DNA from: Enterococcus italicus DSM 15952
GTDB lineage: Bacteria; Bacillota; Bacilli; Lactobacillales; Enterococcaceae
Length of the DNA stretch: 51,219 bases
Direction: 5' to 3'
NCBI RefSeq assembly: GCF_000185365.1
Contig: NZ_GL622241.1
Span: forward strand, 1,273,133-1,324,351
Under the pieces are notes generated by a model. It worked only from the letters and a program-made list of their open reading frames with translations, was not told the origin of the DNA and ran no database searches. Positions 31,857 through 41,333 of the stretch are shown here, in pieces. Numbering within the stretch: the stretch's first letter is position 1; each line of letters opens with the position of its first letter. The position numbers were made by a program, and so were the translations under genes.

Positions 31857-33530
31857 TTAAAACAAACCAATCGCCTGACCATCGTCAGTGACATCCATAT
31901 TTAATGCTGCTGGGCGTTTTGGTAGCCCAGGCATGGTCATGACGTCTCCTGTTAAAGCGACAAGAAAGCCTGCGCCTAACTTAGGGACAAATTCTCTAAT
32001 GGTCACGTCAAAGTCAGTCGGCGCTCCTAATTTTGTTGGATCGTCGGAAAAAGAATATTGCGTTTTAGCCATGCAGATTGGTAACTCGTCCCAGCCATAT
32101 TGTTTAAATGATTGGATTTGTTTGGTTGCTTTTTGGCTGAATGTCACTTGCTTACCACCATAGATTTTTTTTACAATTGCTGCTGTTTTTTCTTCAATGC
32201 TCGCGTCGTCTTGATATAGTCGTTGATAATTTGTCGTTCCATTCCCTGCTGTAATCTCTACAATGGCTTGCGCTAACTCTTCACCGCCAGCACCACCTTG
32301 CGCCCATACGGCACAACGTCTGATCTCTACTTGATCTGCTTGACACAAGTCGACAAGTGTTTGAAATTCTGCTTCCGTATCAGTCACAAACTCATTTAAT
32401 GCAACAACTACAGGTATTTGATAGCGTTGCATATTTCTGATATGTCGTTGCAAGTTTGCATAGCCCTCTTTCAGGCTAGCAATATCTTCCTGTGCTAACT
32501 CATTTTTAGGTAGCCCACCATGCATTTTCAACGCTCGAATCGTAGCGACAATCACAATGGCATCTGGTGCTTTTCCTAAAACAGGCACCTTGATATCTAG
32601 AAATTTCTCGGCACCTAAATCCGCACCAAAGCCAGCCTCTGTTACTACAAACTCACTCGCATGCAAAGCTAACTTAGTCGCCATGACACTGTTGCATCCA
32701 TGTGCGATATTGGCAAACGGCCCTCCATGAACAAATGCCGGTGTTCCTTCTAACGTCTGCACCAAATTGGGTTTCAGTGCATCTTTTAATAGTAACGCCA
32801 AAGCTCCTTCAACTTGTAAATCGCTGACTGTTATCGGTTCTTTTTGATAAGTATAGCCGATAACAATCGCACCTAACCGTCTTTTTAAGTCATGGATGGA
32901 ATCAGCCAAACAAAGGATTGCCATAATTTCACTCGCAACGGTAATATCGAACCCATCTTCGCGCGGCACGCCTTGCATTGGTCCGCCTAAACCAACGACA
33001 ATTTGCCGTAAGGCACGATCATTCAAATCCACTACCCGCTTCCAAATGACACGACGGGCATCAATTTGTAAAGCATTGCCTTGCTGCATATGATTATCAA
33101 TTAATGCCGACAATGCATTATTAGCTGTCGTAATCGCATGCATATCACCTGTAAAGTGTAAGTTGATATCCTCCATTGGTACCACTTGAGCATAGCCACC
33201 ACCTGTAGCACCACCCTTCACTCCCATGACTGGCCCTAAAGAAGGTTCACGTAAGGCCAATGAAGTTTTGGCGCCTATACGGTTTAAGCCATCTGCCAAA
33301 CCAATACTAACAGTTGATTTCCCCTCTCCTGCTGGTGTCGGATTAATGGAAGTGACCAAAATTAATTTACCCGATGGTTCACTATCTTTTGCTTTGATTG
33401 TTTCAAAAGGGATTTTGGCTTTGTACTGGCCATATTGCTCGATGGAATCAGGTGAGAACCCTACTTTATTTGCTATCTCTGTGATTGGTGCCATTGTGGC
33501 TGCTTGTGAAATTTCAATATCTGTTTTCAT
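31857..33530 (-). CDS. fhs: Formate-tetrahydrofolate ligase
   Basis: The protein has 557 residues, the normal length, and makes 10-formyl-tetrahydrofolate from formate and ATP. The P-loop is [21 protein letters not shown] and the folate/formate region includes [24 protein letters not shown] and the [12 protein letters not shown] block. The ATG at 33530 has GGAGG 5 bases upstream. A TATAAT lies at 33594-33599. The leader is only about 57 bases, too short for a THF riboswitch. Confidence 0.97.
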   Translation of the reverse strand: MKTDIEISQAATMAPITEIANKVGFSPDSIEQYGQYKAKIPFETIKAKDSEPSGKLILVTSINPTPAGEGKSTVSIGLADGLNRIGAKTSLALREPSLGPVMGVKGGATGGGYAQVVPMEDINLHFTGDMHAITTANNALSALIDNHMQQGNALQIDARRVIWKRVVDLNDRALRQIVVGLGGPMQGVPREDGFDITVASEIMAILCLADSIHDLKRRLGAIVIGYTYQKEPITVSDLQVEGALALLLKDALKPNLVQTLEGTPAFVHGGPFANIAHGCNSVMATKLALHASEFVVTEAGFGADLGAEKFLDIKVPVLGKAPDAIVIVATIRALKMHGGLPKNELAQEDIASLKEGYANLQRHIRNMQRYQIPVVVALNEFVTDTEAEFQTLVDLCQADQVEIRRCAVWAQGGAGGEELAQAIVEITAGNGTTNYQRLYQDDASIEEKTAAIVKKIYGGKQVTFSQKATKQIQSFKQYGWDELPICMAKTQYSFSDDPTKLGAPTDFDVTIREFVPKLGAGFLVALTGDVMTMPGLPKRPAALNMDVTDDGQAIGLF

Positions 33531-33638
33531 AGATTCCTCCAATTTACGAACATTCTAACGATAAAGATGAATTTCATCCATCATTAGGTCTTTATTATAA
33601 CAAATAAACTCGAATTTTAAATTAATAATAATAATTTC

Positions 33639-34040
33639 TTACTTTTCTCCTTTAAGACTTTCGCATTTTTTCCATTCTTCGATAAAGCGCAATTGATTTT
33701 TCTTAGACATCCTACACACGAACTGCTCATTGAAAAGTTCAATACAGATATGGTTATTGACTTGCTTGATTGAATGGATGTTCGCTAATGAAAGCGTCCG
33801 TCTTTTCCAAAAACGAGCATAAGTAATTCGTAAGGAGTTTCGATCTAGAATAATTTTCCGTCGCCACCCTAGAAAGAGAATAAATAGTGAAACTATCGTA
33901 AGTAAAATACTAGCTGGATATGGTTTTGCATTTTCCAAAGCCATAATCAAACTAAAGAAAAATAAAAACAAGGCACTCGACCAAAAAATTAAACTCGAGG
34001 CCGTTTCAGGTTGCCAGTGAAATTTTTTTTGAGACGGCAT
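33639..34040 (-). CDS. EbsA-like small membrane protein
   Basis: The protein has 133 residues with two membrane segments (SLIFWSSALFLFFFSLIMAL and ASILLTIVSLFILFLGW), then a basic cytoplasmic domain of about 65 residues. Size, topology and position next to an RNase HI-like gene match the enterococcal ebsA-ebsB arrangement. EbsA was named as a possible pore-forming protein affecting sex-pheromone response, but its function is not established. The name is from memory of the family; a search should confirm it. It is divergent from the RNase HI-like gene. Confidence 0.55.
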   Translation of the reverse strand: MPSQKKFHWQPETASSLIFWSSALFLFFFSLIMALENAKPYPASILLTIVSLFILFLGWRRKIILDRNSLRITYARFWKRRTLSLANIHSIKQVNNHICIELFNEQFVCRMSKKNQLRFIEEWKKCESLKGEK

Positions 34041-34112
34041 GCATAAAACTCCTTAAGCAATGTTTGATGATTTTTTGTATAATAAATGCAAAATGAAAGG
34101 ATTGTGACTGTA

Positions 34113-34517
34113 GTGTTAAAAATATATATCGACGCATCCACAAAAGGAAATCCCGGACCAAGCGGAGGGGGATTTATGATTATAGGAGAAGGGCTTTATG
34201 TTCAAAAATCCTTTCCATTTACTCAAAAATTGACGAACCACCAAGCAGAATTTTCCGTCTTATCTTCATTATTAGACTATTTGCTTGAAGAAAACTTAGT
34301 GGAACATACGATAACCGTACATACCGATAGCAAAGTAGTCGCTCAGGCAATTGCCAAAAAATTTACGAAAAATTCTGCTTTCGATTCGCTTGTAGAAGAA
34401 ATCTTGATTAAATTTGCTTTATTTCCTTTATTATTTTTAAAATGGATCCCAGAATCACAAAATAAAGGGGCCGATCATCTAGCTCGTCAAGGTTTGGCCA
34501 AAGCGCTAAAATTATAA
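34113..34517 (+). CDS. RNase HI family protein (EbsB-like)
   Basis: The protein has about 134 residues. The four RNase H acidic positions are visible: Asp in IYIDASTKGNPGPSGGG, Glu in HQAEFSVL, Asp in TVHTDSKVV and Asp in GADHLARQGL. It probably acts on RNA-DNA hybrids, though activity in EbsB-type proteins is not proven. The start is unsure: the ATG at 34086 lies at or before the expected transcription start from TATAAT (34078-34083), so I prefer the GTG at 34113, with GAAAGGA 11 bases upstream. Its stop overlaps the convergent cls stop by 6 bases. Confidence 0.75.
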   Translation: MLKIYIDASTKGNPGPSGGGFMIIGEGLYVQKSFPFTQKLTNHQAEFSVLSSLLDYLLEENLVEHTITVHTDSKVVAQAIAKKFTKNSAFDSLVEEILIKFALFPLLFLKWIPESQNKGADHLARQGLAKALKL

Positions 34518-35975
34518 GATAGGCGAAAGTAAGCGCGAGAAGTTTTGCTTAAATCGCAACCATCTGGACTGACTACGGATCATTTCTCGTGTTAATTCGA
34601 CCGAATGTTTCATATCCTCTTCAAAAATTTCTGCTAAAGTCTGGTTTACTTCTTGATTGTAAGCAAAGGCACTTACTTCAAAATTCAGTGCATAGCTCCG
34701 GATATCTTGATTAGTTGTCCCAAAACTTGAAATCGTATCATCCATAATGAGCGTCTTCGCATGAATAAAACCATTGTTATAAATGTAGATTTTCATGCCG
34801 CGCTTTTGCAAATAATTCGCATAATGCTGCGTCGCACGGTAAATAAACGGATGATCTGGCATGCAAGGAATCATAATTCGGACATCAATTCCTGATCGCA
34901 CAGCAATGACTAGTGCAGTGATCATGGAATCATCTGGAATCAAATACGGCGTTTGAATCCAGACGCGCTTCTCAGCTCCTAAAAGCATCTTGATAAAGCC
35001 GCCTCTAAGGATTTGCTCCTCGCTATCAGGTCCATCTGCGACAATCTGCATGGTAACATTTCCTGCATCTTTGGGATCCGGGATTGAAAAGAAACGAGCC
35101 TCGTACTCCATCATTTGTGACTCTTTTTTAACAGAAGCATTCCAATCTTTGATGAAAATCTCTTGCAGACTAAACGCAGCAGTGCCCACAATTCTGGCAT
35201 GAGTATCACGCCAATACCCAAATTTTTTGCTTTCACCTAGGTATTGATCACCAACATTGAAACCACCTGTCCAGCCAATTTTACCATCGATAATAACAAT
35301 TTTACGATGTAAATGATAATTTAATCTTGTCTTACGAATTAAATTCCGTGAAGTAATAAAAGGCAATACTTTTCCACCTGCTTCAATCAGCGGTTTAAAG
35401 AATTTAATGGATGTTTTACCGCCCCACGGATCAAATACTAGGCGCACAGAGACACCTTCTTTTGCCTTTTCGACTAGTACATCTAAAAATTGGTTACCGA
35501 TCTTGTCGTTAAAAAAAGCATAGTATTCCACGTTTACGGTATCTTTCGCTGCTCGAATGTCGTCAAACAAAGCTGCAAACTTTTCTTTCCCATCCGTATA
35601 AAAGTCAACTTTATTCCCTTTTGTTAGTGGCGATTCTTCCACGTTATTGAAATAATTATTTAATAACTGCGATTCTACCGTTTTAACGGTCTGATGGTAA
35701 TGCTTATTGTTTTCTTTGATTAGTTCATTAATTTCTTTAATACGCATCCGATGGGTATCTTTAAAGCGATACATCGCCTCGCCATCAATTCCACGCCCAC
35801 AAAAGGTATACAAAATAAAGCCAAAGACTGGGAAGAAAACCAATGTCAACATCCAAGCAAATACACTAGCAATCGACCTTGGTCTACGAAATACCGTAAT
35901 AAATGCCCCAATCGTGTTTAACATAATTAAAACGATTAACGCATCGTATAACAAAGTCATATCCATTTTTACCAT
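34512..35975 (-). CDS. cls: Cardiolipin synthase
   Basis: The protein has 487 residues. Two N-terminal membrane segments (LLYDALIVLIMLNTIGAFI and SVFAWMLTLVFFPVFGFILY) are followed by two phospholipase D domains, each with an HKD motif: HLHRKIVIIDGKIGWTGG and FIHAKTLIMDDTISSFGTTN. It joins two phosphatidylglycerols into cardiolipin at the membrane. In enterococci cls changes accompany daptomycin resistance; I can judge no such variant here. GGAGG lies 6 bases before the ATG. An extended -10 (TGTTATAAT, 36038-36043) lies upstream. Confidence 0.95.
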   Translation of the reverse strand: MVKMDMTLLYDALIVLIMLNTIGAFITVFRRPRSIASVFAWMLTLVFFPVFGFILYTFCGRGIDGEAMYRFKDTHRMRIKEINELIKENNKHYHQTVKTVESQLLNNYFNNVEESPLTKGNKVDFYTDGKEKFAALFDDIRAAKDTVNVEYYAFFNDKIGNQFLDVLVEKAKEGVSVRLVFDPWGGKTSIKFFKPLIEAGGKVLPFITSRNLIRKTRLNYHLHRKIVIIDGKIGWTGGFNVGDQYLGESKKFGYWRDTHARIVGTAAFSLQEIFIKDWNASVKKESQMMEYEARFFSIPDPKDAGNVTMQIVADGPDSEEQILRGGFIKMLLGAEKRVWIQTPYLIPDDSMITALVIAVRSGIDVRIMIPCMPDHPFIYRATQHYANYLQKRGMKIYIYNNGFIHAKTLIMDDTISSFGTTNQDIRSYALNFEVSAFAYNQEVNQTLAEIFEEDMKHSVELTREMIRSQSRWLRFKQNFSRLLSPIL

Positions 35976-35989
35976 TTTATTCCTCCCGC

Positions 35990-36006
35990 CTTAGTTAACA
36001 ACTAAG
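35990..36006. promoter_or_regulatory. Inverted repeat in the cls 5' untranslated region
   Basis: CTTAGTT and AACTAAG, separated by 3 bases, lie between the predicted cls promoter and its ribosome binding site. It could be an operator or an RNA hairpin that affects translation. No regulator is identified. Confidence 0.4.
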
Positions 36007-36231
36007 CCCCTCTACTAAAAGCACAAATATTACAAAAATTATAACACAAAAAAGAGAAAGTGACAGAAGACGGTAAATCAGGAAATCGATGGCATTTTTT
36101 TCATCTATGGAGTGATATTTTTCTCATTCAATCAGAAAAAATAGCTTTTACAACTAATGCACATGAATTGTTCGGTTTCTTGATTTATTTGGCTTCTGTA
36201 CTGTTCTCTTTTTTCTATTCTTACAGTATTG
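36007..36231. other. Gap between cls and alaS, no confident gene
   Basis: About 225 bases hold the cls promoter and a 65-codon plus-strand GTG ORF (36060-36257) with a hydrophobic C-terminus (LFGFLIYLASVLFSFFYSYS). Its start lies behind AAAGAGAAA, a weak ribosome binding site, and it runs into the end of alaS. I cannot tell whether it is real. No clear terminator for alaS is visible. Confidence 0.4.
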
Positions 36232-38874
36232 TTAGTTTGCTGTTAACCATTCACTAACAGCTGCTAGTGCATCCGGAATACCGGCAGGATTTTTCCCACC
36301 TGCTTGCGCCATATCCGGTCTGCCACCGCCTCCGCCACCAACTTTTGGTGCGATTGCTTTGACTAACTCGCCTGCTTTGTATCCTTTTTGAATTGCTTGC
36401 TCACTCATCGCCACTAACAAATTGACTTTCTCATCCGCAGCAGTAGCTAGTACCAATACATCCGAAATCGCCTTTTGCTTCCATTGGTCTGCTAATTGAC
36501 GCAGTTGATTCATATCTTTGACGTTCACTTGTGAAGCAACATAGGTTACCCCGTTGACTTCTTTGATATCTGTGAAAATATCAGATGCTTGTTGATTAGC
36601 TAATTTCGTTGAAAGCGTGTCATTTTCTTTTTGGGCTTCTTTTAATTGTTGTTGCAATTGATCAACTTTGCTTACGACTTCTTTTAGTTGTGGCGATTTT
36701 ACTAATGAAGCTACTTGTTTTAATTGTTCTTCTTGCTCACGTGCAAGTAAATACGCTTCTTTGCTAGTTACGGCTTCAATTCTTCTTACACCGGCACCGA
36801 TTCCTGATTCAGAGACAATCTTAAACAAGCCAATGTCTTCCGTATTTTTGACATGATTTCCTCCACATAGCTCAATCGACCAATCTGCAATATTCACTAC
36901 GCGGACATCATGCCCGTATTTTTCACCAAAGAGTGCCATCGCACCCATTGCTTTTGCAGAATCAATATCCGTCTCAACAGTGACAACTGGTAGAGCTTCC
37001 CAAATCTTTTCATTGACAATTTGTTCCATCTTCACTAATTCTTCAGGTGTCACTTGACCAAAGTGAGTAAAGTCAAAACGTAAATGCTCTGGGGCCACTA
37101 AAGATCCAGCTTGATTGGCATGTGATCCTAGGACTTCTTTTAATGCTTTGTGCAGCATATGAGTAGCTGTATGGTTCTTAATTGTTTTGTTGTGTTTAGC
37201 AGTATTCACTTGTAAAAAGTACTCAGTTCCTTCAATTAATTGACCTTTTACTGTTACTGTGTGTAAAAACTGACCATTTGGCGCTTTTTTAACATTGGTT
37301 ACGTCTGCTACAATCATGCCCTCACTGTTGACGACGATACCTGTATCGGCTACTTGACCACCCATTTCAGCATAAAATGGTGTTTTAGCAAAGATTAATT
37401 GTGCTGAACCTTCATCAATTTTTTTGACAAATGCATCGTCACTTATAATTAAAACGAGCGCTGATTTTGCTTCCAAATCCGAATAGCCGACATAGTCACT
37501 TTCAACTTTGATATCAGTTAATAGTGTCGATTGTACACCCATTGATTGCTCTTTTGAACGGCCTGCACGGGCACGGTCTCTTTGCGCTTGCATTTCTTTT
37601 TCAAAACCTACATGATCCACTTTTAAGCCAGCATCTTCAGCTACTTCTTCAGTTAATTCAACTGGAAAACCATACGTGTCATACAATTTAAAGATGGCTT
37701 GACCTGCTAACGTTGTTCTATTGTTCGCTTTAACATCTTCGATTACTTCGTTTAAGATAGCTAATCCTTCGTTAATCGTTTCGTGGAAGCGTTCCTCTTC
37801 ATTTCGCACGACCTTTTCGATAAAGGCTTGTTGTTTTAATACTTCAGGATAGTAACTTTCCATAATGTGGCCAACTACAGGCACTAATTTGTATAAAAAG
37901 GCTTGTTGAATTCCTAATTTTTGTCCATGCATTACTGCACGACGCAACAAACGTCTCAATACATAGCCACGACCTTCATTTGAAGGAAGCGCACCATCAC
38001 CTATCGCAAATGATAAGGCACGGATATGGTCAGCAATGACTTTAAAGGATACATCCGTTTGTAAGCTATCCCCATAATGCACACCTTGGCTCAGCTCTTC
38101 TACACTATGAATAATAGGTAAAAACAAATCTGTTTCAAAGTTAGTTGGTGCATTTTGGATAATTGAGACGACACGTTCCAAGCCCATACCTGTATCAATG
38201 TTTTTATGTGGTAACGGTTCATAGGTGTTGTCTGGTTTATGGTTGAATTCAGAAAATACTAGATTCCAAATTTCTAGGTAGCGTTCATTTTCTCCACCAG
38301 GGAAGTTTTCCGGATCATCTTCCGCAATGTCTAAATATTCTGGACCACGGTCATAGAATATTTCGCTATCTGGACCACTTGGACCCGCACCAATATCCCA
38401 AAAGTTATCTTCAATTTCAATAATGTGTTCTGGCGTCAAGCCAATTTCTTCAGACCAAATGCGTTTTGCTTCGGTATCTTTTGGATAGACTGTGACGTAT
38501 AGTTTTTCAGGGTCAAAGGCTAACCATTCTGGTGATGTCAAAAATTCCCATGCAAAATGAATAGCATCTTCTTTAAAATAATCACCGATTGAAAAGTTCC
38601 CTAACATTTCAAACATGGTATGGTGACGAGCTGTTTTCCCAACATTTTCAATATCATTGGTACGAATTGATTTTTGCGCATTTGTAATTCTTGGGTTTTC
38701 AGGGACCACACTGCCATCAAAGTATTTCTTTAAGGTAGCAACACCTGAGTTAATCCATAATAAGGTCGGGTCATTTACCGGCACAAGCGATGCGCTTGGC
38801 TCTACTGTATGTCCTTTTGAACGAAAGAAGTCCAAAAAAAGTTGTCTCACTTGTGCACTTGTCAGTTGTTTCAT
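36232..38874 (-). CDS. alaS: Alanyl-tRNA synthetase
   Basis: The protein has 880 residues, full length, and charges tRNA-Ala. The class II catalytic core opens with [21 protein letters not shown] and contains GMGLERV; the editing domain has [12 protein letters not shown] and the zinc site [11 protein letters not shown]; a coiled coil around 730-770 and the C-terminal [18 protein letters not shown] block follow. GGAG lies 5 bases before the ATG. Expression is controlled by the T-box leader upstream. Confidence 0.98.
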   Translation of the reverse strand: MKQLTSAQVRQLFLDFFRSKGHTVEPSASLVPVNDPTLLWINSGVATLKKYFDGSVVPENPRITNAQKSIRTNDIENVGKTARHHTMFEMLGNFSIGDYFKEDAIHFAWEFLTSPEWLAFDPEKLYVTVYPKDTEAKRIWSEEIGLTPEHIIEIEDNFWDIGAGPSGPDSEIFYDRGPEYLDIAEDDPENFPGGENERYLEIWNLVFSEFNHKPDNTYEPLPHKNIDTGMGLERVVSIIQNAPTNFETDLFLPIIHSVEELSQGVHYGDSLQTDVSFKVIADHIRALSFAIGDGALPSNEGRGYVLRRLLRRAVMHGQKLGIQQAFLYKLVPVVGHIMESYYPEVLKQQAFIEKVVRNEEERFHETINEGLAILNEVIEDVKANNRTTLAGQAIFKLYDTYGFPVELTEEVAEDAGLKVDHVGFEKEMQAQRDRARAGRSKEQSMGVQSTLLTDIKVESDYVGYSDLEAKSALVLIISDDAFVKKIDEGSAQLIFAKTPFYAEMGGQVADTGIVVNSEGMIVADVTNVKKAPNGQFLHTVTVKGQLIEGTEYFLQVNTAKHNKTIKNHTATHMLHKALKEVLGSHANQAGSLVAPEHLRFDFTHFGQVTPEELVKMEQIVNEKIWEALPVVTVETDIDSAKAMGAMALFGEKYGHDVRVVNIADWSIELCGGNHVKNTEDIGLFKIVSESGIGAGVRRIEAVTSKEAYLLAREQEEQLKQVASLVKSPQLKEVVSKVDQLQQQLKEAQKENDTLSTKLANQQASDIFTDIKEVNGVTYVASQVNVKDMNQLRQLADQWKQKAISDVLVLATAADEKVNLLVAMSEQAIQKGYKAGELVKAIAPKVGGGGGGRPDMAQAGGKNPAGIPDALAAVSEWLTAN

Positions 38875-38902
38875 GAATTCTCCTACTTTCTATCATTATA
38901 AA

Positions 38903-39110
38903 TAAAAAAACATCCTTGCAGACAAGGACGTCTACACGCGGTACCACCTTGTTTGCAATGATGTTTGAATCATTACCTCTTAAGACTCGTTAACGCGGAG
39001 TAACGTCAATGTTTCCACTGAATCAAAAAAAGGGAGCAACTTACTTTCTGTTCTCTCTCACCAACTAAGAACTCTCTTGTTTTGAAAGAAGTCATGTCCT
39101 TTTCTACCCT
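38903..39110 (-). promoter_or_regulatory. T-box leader of alaS
   Basis: The minus strand carries the T-box consensus AAGGTGGTACCGCG (38937-38950), followed by a terminator hairpin (CGTCCTTG with CAAGGATG, 38911-38930) and eight or more T residues just before alaS. The upstream ~150 bases can fold as stem I; GCT in GTTGCTCCC (about 39030) is a candidate Ala specifier codon, which I could not prove. Uncharged tRNA-Ala would stabilise the antiterminator. Confidence 0.9.
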
Positions 39111-39114
39111 GTGA

Positions 39115-39143
39115 AGTATAGCGAAATTCCTCTGCATTGTCAA
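39115..39143 (-). promoter_or_regulatory. Promoter of alaS
   Basis: TTGACA (39138-39143) and TATACT (39115-39120) are spaced by 17 bases. The -35 element touches the stop codon of the upstream gene. Confidence 0.9.
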
Positions 39144-40196
39144 TCATTCCGAGCGAATGATAATTGCCTTACGATAATTATATTCTAGCGGTGATAACTT
39201 TGCCTGCCGATCAAAACTGTGGCGAGATCGATAATAACTAGCTTGTGGCAGTAAATCTAATAAGGTCAAGCCCGTTTGCTCCCATTGCTCCCCTTTGACA
39301 CAAGTCGAGTCGGTTAATTCAAAACATTGAGCTAATGATTGAAACGACAGACCAAACATGTTCTTACTTTCGATCATTTGTTCAATGTACGCGTGTTGAT
39401 CCGGTGTGTCGCTGCTCACCATATTTCCCCAGCGGAATAACTTGCGACTTCCTGCCCCTATGGCATACTCCCATTGATCTTCATCTAGTAAATCAAAGAC
39501 GTGATTCGTCAATTGATCGTTTAATTCATCATAGCTACTAAGTTGATGCACATATACATCATAGCTTTCTTGATTTGCATTCAGTTTTGCAAAGAATTGA
39601 TTTTCTTTATAGAGCGTAGCGGGTTGTTCACAACTAAGACTTTCTTCAAAAGTGACTGGTGCTAAAAAAGCCGCTTGAAAGTCTTGTTCAATTGTTTGAA
39701 AAATCTTTTGTTGGCCAAAAAATTCACCAGTGATGATATGAAAATGGCCGATAAGCTTCGTTCCGACAGGCTGAGGAGTCTTTTGGACAAACATTGGTAG
39801 AATATCTTTTTTTCTAAGTGGACTAGTCGATTCATTTAGAAAGGTCGTCCAATCATCTTTGGTTTTTAGCTGATAGTTTCGGATTATTTTTTTGACTTGC
39901 TCTGTTTCATTTTCTAATTTGTCATGCCAAGCAGTCGTCGGCAGACCATTGACGCCCGAATCCCAACCAAGAATCGTATCCGTATTTCCTGGGACAAAGA
40001 CAAACCATTCCCCGTCAATTTGAAATTCAAACGTTTGGCATTTAATACCGTCTTGCGCACAGTCAATATACCGTACATTAGACACTTTTTTTAATGGACT
40101 AACAAAATACATAAGTAATTGGCTAATTATTTGTACCTTCATTTCTTTGGCTAGCGTTTTCCATACGCTCCAATCTAGGACCTCGTAGAAATTCAT
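39144..40196 (-). CDS. Protein of unknown function, resembling the formylglycine-generating enzyme (SUMF1/C-type lectin-like) fold
   Basis: The protein has 350 residues without signal peptide or membrane segment. I do not recognise a named family. Several stretches match FGE-type proteins: WFVFVPGNTDTILGWDSG (about 64-81), QWEYAIGAGSRKLFRWGN (241-258), NMFGLSFQSLAQCFELT (279-295) and the ending YYRSRHSF...YNYRKAIII. Cysteines occur at 46, 53, 189, 291 and 299, but I cannot align them with the FGE copper-site pair. The fold is used by enzymes and by non-catalytic binding proteins. It stands alone between alaS and a divergent gene. Confidence 0.5.
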   Translation of the reverse strand: MNFYEVLDWSVWKTLAKEMKVQIISQLLMYFVSPLKKVSNVRYIDCAQDGIKCQTFEFQIDGEWFVFVPGNTDTILGWDSGVNGLPTTAWHDKLENETEQVKKIIRNYQLKTKDDWTTFLNESTSPLRKKDILPMFVQKTPQPVGTKLIGHFHIITGEFFGQQKIFQTIEQDFQAAFLAPVTFEESLSCEQPATLYKENQFFAKLNANQESYDVYVHQLSSYDELNDQLTNHVFDLLDEDQWEYAIGAGSRKLFRWGNMVSSDTPDQHAYIEQMIESKNMFGLSFQSLAQCFELTDSTCVKGEQWEQTGLTLLDLLPQASYYRSRHSFDRQAKLSPLEYNYRKAIIIRSE

Positions 40197-40301
40197 CTTT
40201 TCACCCCATCATTGTTGCTAGTTGTATTATACTTATATTCTCACAGGAAATCAGTTAAAAGTAAAACACTTTTTTGCTAAATAACAGAACGGAGGATAAA
40301 A

Positions 40302-41234
40302 ATGACTTCTGGATTTCATCCCGTCTTCTCAAAATCAACTAAAACCTTGATATTAGGAACTGCTCCAAGTGTAACCTCCTTAAAAAAACAAGAGTATTAT
40401 GGTCATGTCGGTAATCAATTCTGGCCACTCTTTACTTCCTTTTATCGACTAGATCCTTTGTCTTATGCTGAGCGCTGTCAGAAACTACTAGAGTTTCAAT
40501 TAGGATTATGGGATGTCTACAATCAATTTCAACGAATAGGAAGTTCCGACCAATCCTTTGTATCCACGACTGTAAATACATTTGATTCTCATTTCTTACG
40601 AGAGAAACTATCATTGATAATTTTTAACGGAAAAAAAGCGGCTAAAGAAGGAGCAAAACAAGCTTTCTTTACCGACAAATTAACATTGACTTGCCCTTCA
40701 ACTAGTGGTGCAAACAATGCGCAGGCACATGTAAGAGAACAAAAATGGTTCCAAGCATATCAACTTCATGAGCATATAAGAAAAAGCTCACTCGCTAAGT
40801 TCCATTTATTTTTTGGTCATTCTGATACACTAAAACAAGCCGTCTTTGCGTTACGACAGGAAGTGTTTGTTCATGAACAACAGATTTCAGAATTAGATGA
40901 ATTTGATTGGCGCGACCAGACAGAGGATACCAACTATTTTTTAGTGACGTCAACTGACTTTTCTCCAGTCGCAACCATTCGTTTTCAAACCCTGTCACCT
41001 ACGACCGTTCAGCCCGATCGTTTCTGTGTGCAAAGCGACTATCGCATGCAACATATCGGCTGGGATCTATTAACTCTTTATGAATTGTACGCTTCGTTCC
41101 ACGGTTTTCACACCAGTATTCTCAGTGCTGAATTAACAGCTATTGATTTTTATCAAAAGCTGGGCTATCACACGTCGGGCGACTCCTTTTACGAAGATGG
41201 CATTCTTTGCCAAAAAATGACCAAAAAACTGTAA
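40302..41234 (+). CDS. Fusion of a Mug-type DNA-deoxyinosine glycosylase and a GNAT acetyltransferase
   Basis: The protein has 310 residues. Residues 1-165 match the small uracil/hypoxanthine glycosylase family: HPVFSKSTKTLILGTAPS, YYGHVGNQFWPLF, QLGLWDVYNQFQRIGSSD and the late LTCPSTSGANNAQA block. Residues about 168-310 are a GNAT domain of the ElaA/YjcF kind (FALRQEVFVHEQQIS, YRMQHIGWDLL, TAIDFYQKLGYHTSGDSF), with a degenerate acetyl-CoA loop (RxxHxG). The first part would excise deaminated bases; the role of the second is unknown. CGGAGG lies before the ATG. It is transcribed alone and ends at a bidirectional terminator. Confidence 0.8.
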   Translation: MTSGFHPVFSKSTKTLILGTAPSVTSLKKQEYYGHVGNQFWPLFTSFYRLDPLSYAERCQKLLEFQLGLWDVYNQFQRIGSSDQSFVSTTVNTFDSHFLREKLSLIIFNGKKAAKEGAKQAFFTDKLTLTCPSTSGANNAQAHVREQKWFQAYQLHEHIRKSSLAKFHLFFGHSDTLKQAVFALRQEVFVHEQQISELDEFDWRDQTEDTNYFLVTSTDFSPVATIRFQTLSPTTVQPDRFCVQSDYRMQHIGWDLLTLYELYASFHGFHTSILSAELTAIDFYQKLGYHTSGDSFYEDGILCQKMTKKL

Positions 41235-41269
41235 AAATGGATGAAGACAGAATTATTTAATCACAAATT

Positions 41270-41325
41270 AAAAGACCATAAACTTCAAAAGTTGGAGAAA
41301 CAACTTCTGTATTTATGGTCTTTTT
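41270..41325. terminator. Bidirectional terminator between the fusion gene and the helicase gene
   Basis: AAAAGACCATAAA and TTTATGGTCTTTT form a perfect 13-bp stem around an inner AAGTTG/CAACTT stem. A and T runs on both sides serve the two convergent genes. Confidence 0.9.
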
Positions 41326-41333
41326 GGTCAGGA

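Noticed and set aside
33531-33638. THF riboswitch before fhs
   Set aside because: The leader is only about 57 bases from the likely start and lacks the riboswitch core.
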